DNA of 64,000 nt from Mesodorylaimus sp. YZB2_4. Taxonomy: Eukaryota > Nematoda > Enoplea > Dorylaimida > Dorylaimidae. Where the stretch lies: contig JASANH010000479.1 in NCBI GenBank assembly GCA_030248295.1, forward strand, positions 186,001-250,000. Direction: 5' to 3'. Made by a program: the position numbers and the translations under genes. The notes beneath the pieces are model-generated. The model saw only the letters and a list, made by a program, of their open reading frames with translations. It ran no database searches and was not told the DNA's origin. Below are positions 57,063 through 64,000 of this stretch, piece after piece; position 1 is the stretch's first letter; each line of letters begins with the position of its first letter.

Positions 57063-57806
57063 CGATTTATATGAGTTCCTTAGCCCTCGAGTGCGCTGTA
57101 CAGTGTACAATGCATCTAGCGCAAAACGAATGTCCACAAGGTAGAATCACAAGGTACATGTATAGTGCTTGGCTTTGGATAAGCTATGAGCATGACATGA
57201 GATGTGTAGAACGAAACATTCTTTGCCAGCGATTAAATATGGATGAGCCATGAAGCAAAGATTTTGAAATTTTGAATTGAAATACTTCAGACGGATGTCA
57301 AGTCTTTCATGCGCAGTTGCGAGTTGCAGTCACAGTCAGTTGACCGTGTCAACATCTCGTAGCCTGAGGTACATTACAGTATCCGAGCCCCCACATGGCG
57401 ATCCATGGCGCGAATAGATCCAACTCATGGGTGTTGTAGGTTACTACCCATAACGGGCGCTCGAGATTTGCGAAATCGATGCAAAATTTGTGGTTTCGTG
57501 CTCCGTGACCAGTGCTCCTCCCAGCAACCCAAGACAGCCGGCCAAGTCTTCTGATCCCTAGTCCAGGGCTGAAACATCACCCAGACGGGCGACGCCCTTA
57601 GCTGCCGGCTCTGTTCAAATGATCGATTGTCAGTCGAGCCGTTCATTGCTGTATCTTTTAATGCTCGCACGGATTTTGGGAACACAAAAATACAGAACCC
57701 TGTTATGTCCTGGCAAGTGGCGTGGCTGTGTGCGAGAAGAGCCCTCTATCTCGAGCACAAGCCGGAAATACTGTAACTTACTCCCTTTTACAAATACCCT
57801 GTTGTA
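57063..57806. other. Spacer, no supported gene
   Basis: Overlapping frames without domain. TACWGTA heptamers near 57376 and 57770. Confidence 0.35.
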
Positions 57807-58253
57807 ATAGGTGCCTTCAGTGGTTATCCTATTTGCATAGGACAAATAGTCTGTGCCTCGTGTGCACACTAGATGTCCTAGAGAACCCGACTGCGCTGTG
57901 GTGTGAGGTTCGAATCAAGCCACGCAGCCCAGGTACCGGAATAGTTTACTATGCGGGTCCACTACGCCGAACCAGGGAGACTCACGCAGTATCGGAGGAG
58001 CCGGCTACAATCGTCAGGTCGTCGAGGAGTCTCACTGATCAAACTGATCTCGCCAGGCCAGGAGCAGAGCCTTTATATAGGCGATGCTCGGGGTCCAGGA
58101 ACTAGTCCTATCAATCCCTCGCATGTTAGGAAAACCAGTCAGCTCGGCCTCTCGGCCTCGCTCGGCCCTGACCAGGGAAGGAGACAAATAGTCTGTGCCT
58201 CGTGTGCACACTAGATGTCCTATGCAAATAGGATAACCACTGAAGGCACCTAT
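57807..58253. mobile_element. MITE with 38-bp inverted termini and a subterminal direct repeat
   Basis: Left end ATAGGTGCCTTCAGTGGTTA and right end TAACCACTGAAGGCACCTAT are perfect inverses for about 38 bp. Just inside each terminus, a block starting GACAAATAGTCTGTGCCTCG and ending CACACTAGATGTCCT occurs twice in direct orientation (near 57840 and 58180). No transposase. Confidence 0.88.
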
Positions 58254-58954
58254 CACACTGTGCCAGTCGCTTGCTCACGATCAGCAACGGTCCTAGCGAG
58301 GAATCTTCACATTGGCGCGCACTAAAAGACTTGATCTGCCTATTGTACGTATACTGTACGCGTAGGTAGATAGCCCGCGCTAGCCCAGCACCGACCGCTA
58401 TTGGTTATCGGCCGATACCAATAATGTGGATTTTTAGGTCAATAAGAGTTTTGGGCGAACGAATAGTTTGCCGATAGTGAATGACGAATGTGGGCCAAGA
58501 AATTCGGTGTCCAAGAAAGATCTGGGGCAACATTCTGAATCATGATCATGTTTTGCCTCGTTACATTGTCGGCAAAGGCACCAGAGCAGTTTGCGTTTTG
58601 AGCAGTGGCTGCATGTGTGGACGAAGTGTACTGGCAGGGGAAGGAGGAAGAACCTGGTCCTCAAAATGTTGTTTGAGTTCTCCTTTGCATATTTTATTTA
58701 TTACCTCCAGCACAAGGTAAACTGCTGAGGGTTGTGGGTCTTATGCGCAAAGGTATGCCCTAGCATGCTTTACCTAAGATTTTAATGAGCAATACTTGAC
58801 TTGAATTCGAATCAAAAGTAGACGACTATAATCAATCACCTCTTCCTTCAAGCATCTAAGCCCTGTCTACACGATGCATCACGAGCTTGTACAAGTAAAT
58901 TGTTTCTGACATCTGCGAAAAACTCGAGTGAATTTGATGGAAGATTGCAATTTA
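58254..58954. other. Spacer, no supported gene
   Basis: No coding feature supported. A TACTGTA heptamer near 58347. Confidence 0.35.
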
Positions 58955-59270
58955 CAGTCGAGTCCACTTATAGTCACACCGGATAATGTCACACTTCGGT
59001 TGTTGTCACAGGTTTTCAAAGTCCCGAATTCCCCCACCCTCCCGCCCCCATGCTTTGTTTGTATTTTGAGCTTTGATTTGATTACTTATACTGTTTGGTA
59101 AAAGCGTTGCGTCATTCAATAGGTTAGGAATACACGAAAATGGAGCCAAGTAGCGATAAAACGCAAAAAAGTTTTGGCCGTTTTAGAGTGCACTTCGGTT
59201 AAAGTCGCAGTCCAGATATTGTCACCTTTTCTTCCCGTCAGGAGCTGGTGATATCAAGCGGACTCGACTG
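58955..59270. mobile_element. Pogo/Tigger-like MITE
   Basis: 316 bp bounded by CAGTCGAGTCCACTTATAGT and the inverse of CAGTCGAGTCCGCTTGATAT. The CAGTCGAGTCC start and the internal GTCACACTTCGGTT / AACCGAAGTGCAC inverted blocks resemble non-autonomous Tc1/pogo-group elements. The left flank is TA; the right flank is not an intact TA. Confidence 0.78.
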
Positions 59271-59438
59271 TGTCTTATTGTTAGTGACCTTTGATTAAGT
59301 GCTTCCCGACACTTCGCATTCCTTCTGTGAGGAAATTCGGCTTAAATGCGAAATTGAGAAATTCCATACAGGAATTTCATGCAGGATGGTAACTGGCCAA
59401 AATTCAAATTTTTTGAATGATTTTATATTTGTGGTATA

Positions 59439-60254
59439 ATCAGCGGATACCGGTGATTGCCTTATCGGTCGATCCTGGGCTAGCTGCAGCAGACCGTGAC
59501 ATTTGGAAGGCAAACCCACCCCCGCCTAGCAGATGCCTAACTATCTCCACCCTGGGTCATGACCGGCTACTTTTAGATCATGTCGTCGACGAAGTAACTG
59601 AAATTATTAGCCAACGCCGAAAAGAAATCAGTGACTGGATTGAATCATTAAAAACTGTTGATTCCAATCAGCGTCGCATCAATTCTGATTTTTACGGCGC
59701 CAGGGGAGAATGTCAAAGTTTGAATTACATCCTTTCGACGGATTTTCTCAAAGAATTCGAGAGCATCATGCGAGGCATGGATGAATGTCGGGATTTGATC
59801 CAAGGTCAGTTATCGGCTGATGTCACGCCAGAATCGATCATATCCGGCCAATGGCGTGGATTGGATGAAGTGCCCCAAAAGTTGGAGTCCATGATGTCGA
59901 AGCAAAGCTTGTTGAAGAAAGAGGCTTGTCTGTTGCTGGAGATCTTACGCAATGCCAGCCGTTTGGTGGGACAAATATTGCCTCGAGTGCGTCAGTTGGG
60001 ACAGGGAGCGACTCAACAAATCAGTGATGGTATGCCTTAAGATGGCCCCTTGTGGAGCATCATCATCATCACCCGACACAGTTTTCTTATTTTTCATTGT
60101 AGAGAATGGCGATCGAGAGGATGGAAGGAATGTCAATCGAGCCGCGTATTCACAGATGGAAAATATGAAAATTAGCAAGGAACAGTATTTTGCTGACGCG
60201 GATTCGAACCATGATCCAAGAAGTGATGAGCAAGACGATAACGATGAATGGTAG
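59439..60254 (+). CDS. Unrecognised helical protein, C-terminal exons
   Basis: Two exons join in phase 1: one ending at 60028 (donor GTATGC) and one at about 60104-60254. Together they give about 247 residues. The first exon probably begins after the acceptor TAATCAG near 59440 (RIPVIALSVDPGLAAADRDI), so upstream exons may be missing. An ATG at 59417 is the only local start. The protein is helical and charged (ISQRRKEISDWIESLKTVDS, SKQSLLKKEACLLLEILRNA) and ends in an acidic tail (SDEQDDNDEW). I do not recognise a domain; a coiled-coil scaffold is likely. Confidence 0.6.
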
Positions 60255-60273
60255 GCGTGGTCCAGTTACCCCC

Positions 60274-60398
60274 GTATAGTTCGATGCGATGCGTTAAATA
60301 AGCTTGGGATGAGACGTTTCGGGCACATTTTTAACACTGTCAAGGGGCCCAAAAGTGTTGCATCGCTCGCTTACTTGACGCATCGCATCGAACTATAC
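60274..60398. mobile_element. MITE-like inverted repeat (GATGCGATG family)
   Basis: Ends GTATAGTTCGATGCGATGCG and CGCATCGCATCGAACTATAC are perfect 20-bp inverses, with a second inner pair AAATAAGC / GCTTACTT. It lies 20 bases after the stop of the preceding gene and may form part of its 3' UTR. A degenerate relative is at 25582. Confidence 0.82.
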
Positions 60399-61992
60399 AT
60401 CCAGCTTTAGAATTTCGGTTATGTAAGAGGTCAAGTGTGAATGAGTCGAGTATTGACAGCGTGGCAGTGGTAGCCTGCCCTTGGGCGCATCGATTTTATA
60501 TCTTATCCCCTATGTTTGTCATGTAAGTCTACATAGATTCACTTGACTTGTTTGGTAAAGCGGAAACGCGCAAGACTGACGATAAGCTGGGCGTTTTTAG
60601 CGTAGATACGTGGTACTGAGCGAATAATTAGACATCGTTGATCATCAACAAAAAGGCGCATGCGAACACAAAACCAGCCAGTTGATGACCAGCACCAACT
60701 GCAACCACATCACCGCTAGAGTCCTGCTTGAACAAGAGCGGGATGCCTCCATGCCAAGTTTACTGTGAGGCATCAAACATCTGCATTTTTGCGGATTGGC
60801 TCCTTGAAAAAATGCGTGCTATTTGTCTTGTGTGCAATACAAAAACAACATTTTCTTAAATAAGACCAGGGGTATGTTTTTTCAAACCGCCTTCAGGAAG
60901 AGGGCTTTTTCGAAGGGCTCTAACTCTTAAGAAGACCCTTCAGTGATATCCATCTTTCAAAGCCAACAAGGCCATAAACCTGTTTCTACGCAGAAAGTCA
61001 AGTCTTTTTGCCTGGCCTCAAGACTTATTTAAGGAGGCATTTGAACATTTATTCTCGTAAAACTATGTTCGCAAATAAATTTAAGATTCAAAGGTTATCT
61101 ATTTCTGAGATTACTACGAATCCCACCCAGCCTTATTTGCGCACCGCCCATACATATTGTTTTAAACTGTGCCTTGTAGAAGGACAAGCAGGCATCCATG
61201 CTACTTTCAAGAGCATGCACATGGTGTGCACGGCGATATTTTTTACGAGGGACGGTAGAGGTGCAAACAAGTCAGTCCTAGCTCGTATCACGGCAGTTAG
61301 AGTCAATTAATCATTTTCTACCTCACGCACCTTCAGCAACACTGATTGGCCATTCATCATTGGCTAATAGGATTTGGGGTAGTTGCTCCCGGCCCAATGC
61401 ATTATGCCCAGTCACGCTAGGCCGCTACGTCACTTGTCACACTCACCTAGCGGCTTTTTAAAAACGTCAACAAAGTATGAGTAATAGCGCACGTCGTCGA
61501 TTACTCACGCCCGTGCGCCTAGAAAACATGGACTTCCTAATCCCCCTTTCATATGGCCATGAATTGCATCACTGGCTCGCTCTCACGCATCGATCGATCA
61601 CGCACAACTGACTCAATTAGGGAGCCGCGGGCAGTGTTTGTTCGCGCACCTCGCTCGCCTCGCATGAGCCTCATAGAAAACCAGTCCCTTGCTCCAGTGG
61701 TTAGATACATTAAAACTTGGCCGCCGCTGCTGCCAGCCGATCTTCTAGTTCTCGTTGCTGGCGGAAAAAAGCAGCTGCTATCCAGAATTGCCTGATTCGA
61801 TTGGCCGTGTGCTCGGCTCGACTACAGCTAGTTCGCGCCGTTCGCTGTGCTCGCTCTTTCGTAGCCTATTAGCATTCGTGCGGATTTTAAAAACATCTGT
61901 TACACGCTGGGACACGTTTGAAAATTCGAGGATGGGAGTATTATCCTAAGCCGAAAGGCGCATTCCTTTCGATCGTTTAGCTTATTTGGACG
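60399..61992. other. Spacer, no supported gene
   Basis: The 100-residue plus frame at 61008-61310 has no leader, domain or splice context. Nothing else recognised. Confidence 0.4.
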
Positions 61993-64000
61993 ATGCTGGC
62001 TAAATCTTTGATTGATGAAGCTTTAAAACTGGATAACGCTGAGCAACATTTGGTAAGCAGAATGAGCCGAAGGGCGTTTTCTTATGGTATACTGGATGTG
62101 ACACGGAGCAGCTGTTCACGCAGGCAATGAGAAATGGCAATGTGCCCTAAATGGCCATATAAACTTGCTGTCAAACGGAAAGCGGCCATAAATCATATCT
62201 TTCGTGAAGTTCTATTATTATACCCCTAGTAGATATTCTGGGACTTTTCTTCCATATTTTCTTCCCTGGTACCAAAGATAACAGACCTGTTTATCAGGCC
62301 GTACCGCACCACAGAACGCGGGTACTATCACTGAACTCTGCCTTGCCCCTTTCCCTTTCTACAATGTTGTGTCCTCAGGTAGGAAAAGAATTTTTTTGTG
62401 CTGGTCGAAGATTGCGTGTTCAAGACTGGCTTACTTCTTCAAACCATCGACAGTTTAGCACGTTTAGCTTCAAGGATTTTTGTGTCATTGCGGAAACTTC
62501 CTCTCTCCCGTTACGCTCAAACGCATCCAAGCTTTTTTGCTTTCAGCCCGCTGTCACAAAATATTTAGAGGCCCTAGTGTATTTGAATAAATCACTATTG
62601 GATTTATGTCGTCAACGTGACGTCAGACTAGGCAAAAAGGACTTCGGCAGCCACGTACGTCTGGCCAGCAATTGCTTGACCAGAGTGTGCGAAATACACG
62701 AATTGTTCAGACAAAGCGTATTGGCCCAAGAGACCAGTGTACGACCTCTCGCCGAGAATGGATCTGCCACGACCAGTAATGCTGCCGCCAACAATTCGTG
62801 CCAAGATAATGTCCGATTCTCCACTGTCGGACCCAAGTACGAAAGAATTGGAAATTTTTTGTTGGCAGAAGGGAATGCGCGCTCTTGCCTGGCCGTTTTG
62901 GGGTGCAAATTTACGTGAAAATTTCTTGTGGCGCCATCAAACGTCTGCGAGCTTCAGCTCCTAGGCTGCAATAGATAGCCTGGACTAGGGCATGGTGGGT
63001 GGGTGAAGAGGATACAGACGAGACTGTTTCAGACAGTCTAGACGATTCCAATTCTGATGACTCTCCTACTGATCGCATCTGTACGCTCGATCGCGACTGG
63101 TGTGCCACTGTATAGACCCAGCCTGTAAGCTACTGCAGCGGCTGACCAAATGCAGCCTCTTCCTTTGCTGCCTGATTCTGCATTCGGTGATTTCGCAGTA
63201 CCTTTCTCTGAACTGACAGTAATATCCACTCCAAAGTCCAGTCTCCTTCGAATTTTCAATTCATGTTTACACAAATTACACTCGGCGCTGAAAACAGAGT
63301 CATCAAACAATGTGTCACATGGTCTCCTTACTGGAAAACCTGTCCATACCAGGATACGTGTCTGTCTAAGTGACACAATCGTGCTCGCACTTCATCCAAT
63401 AGCCACTTTTGCAACCACGCCCCGTGGAAAGAAAAACTGGTAGAGGGGTTCACACTAGCAAATACAACTGGGGAAGGTTTCTAAGATAAGTTAATAAATT
63501 CCCCAAAGTAGATTATGTTCACAAAATGAAGTTGGCCTTGCGGAGTGTATACCCACCGGATTCAGACCTTATTTACGCTTTCAGCGATCCGCTGGCGTTG
63601 GCTATAAACTATAATCGACGTCTGCTGTCTCAATTCGATGAAACCGTTCATCGAAGGAAACGAGAAAGCGGTCAACAACATCCACCAGCTTCAACTATTG
63701 ATCAGGTGCGGTTTTTTTCGATTGGGGCTGGCGAGATGGCACGAAGTGTAGCTGAATACAGTTTTCCTTATTTTGCGCAGCAATTAAGCCTTTCTCGTGC
63801 TAGCTGGGCGGAGACACGGCTTAGAGTGATGAGCTGAGCAAACCAGAGGAACAGCAGTCGAGAAGTGTTGCGTGTGGAAATGGAGGAGCTGTCAAAGTTT
63901 TTTTTTAAAGTATCATGGAATATCATGTTTCAGAAATTACGTTTGGAAAGAAAACAAGCGGAGAATTTATATTTGGCAAGGGAAGAAAATCGAAAGGTAT
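61993..64000 (+). CDS. Possible MIT-like, coiled-coil protein, cut by window end
   Basis: Exon 1 at 61993-62052 encodes MLAKSLIDEALKLDNAEQHL and splices in phase 0 to an exon starting 62547 (PAVTKYLEALVYLNKSLLDL). The join resembles an MIT-type three-helix start: small residues, E-A-L-x-L-D, then A-x-x-x-Y-x-E-A-L. The second exon continues to at least about 62880 (VRFSTVGPKYERIGNFLLAE); its donor is unclear. A further exon ends at 63705 (DSDLIYAFSDPLALAINYNR ... STIDQ). Another starts at 63934 (KLRLERKQAENLYLAREENR) and runs off the window. MIT domains bind ESCRT-III; assignment here is tentative. Confidence 0.5.

Overview
This window is metazoan nuclear DNA. The genes are split by many short GT-AG introns (mostly 55-80 bp), with TATA-type promoters and long repeat-rich spacers. 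The protein families (intracellular serpin, CAP/SCP proteins, animal thaumatin-like genes, DEG/ENaC channel, VEGFR/PDGFR-like receptor tyrosine kinase, antistasin plus EB-like cysteine modules) fit an invertebrate, most likely an ecdysozoan such as an arthropod or tardigrade. I cannot name the species. There is no bacterial, phage or CRISPR signal.

Layout. 1.3-2.7 kb: a 386-residue inhibitory-type serpin. 6.8-7.5 kb: a two-exon gene for a small secreted basic peptide. 10.3-11.6 kb: a secreted CAP protein. 14.3-15.2 kb: an intronless glycine N-acyltransferase-like gene with an apparent frameshift. 15.5-15.9 kb (minus): an unrecognised, frame-broken coding stretch. 16.8-17.9 kb (minus): a five-exon secreted cysteine-rich protein. 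21.0-22.6 kb: a beta-1,4-galactosyltransferase. 23.5-24.9 kb (minus): an SF1-helicase-like P-loop ATPase. 25.8-27.9 kb: a decayed Tnp2/CACTA-like transposon. 28.3-29.3 kb: a second CAP protein. 32.0-34.6 kb (minus): a DEG/ENaC channel. 35.4-36.7 kb: a fold-back element. 38.3-46.2 kb: two inactivated thaumatin-like copies in opposite orientation, enclosing a Cys-rich/acidic protein, LINE fragments and a GC-rich minisatellite. 48.9-56.4 kb: a 13-exon VEGFR/PDGFR-like receptor kinase whose introns carry three repeat insertions. 59.4-60.3 kb and 62.0-64.0 kb: two unrecognised helical genes, the last one cut by the window end.

The genes do not form one pathway. Most are secreted or membrane proteins. 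Several share one promoter design: a TATA element 60-70 bp before the ATG, implying 5' UTRs of about 30 bases. The spacers hold several small inverted-repeat element families, two of which have copies inside the receptor-kinase introns. All exon models come from reading splice sites, frame and family similarity by eye. No alignment or transcript data were available.
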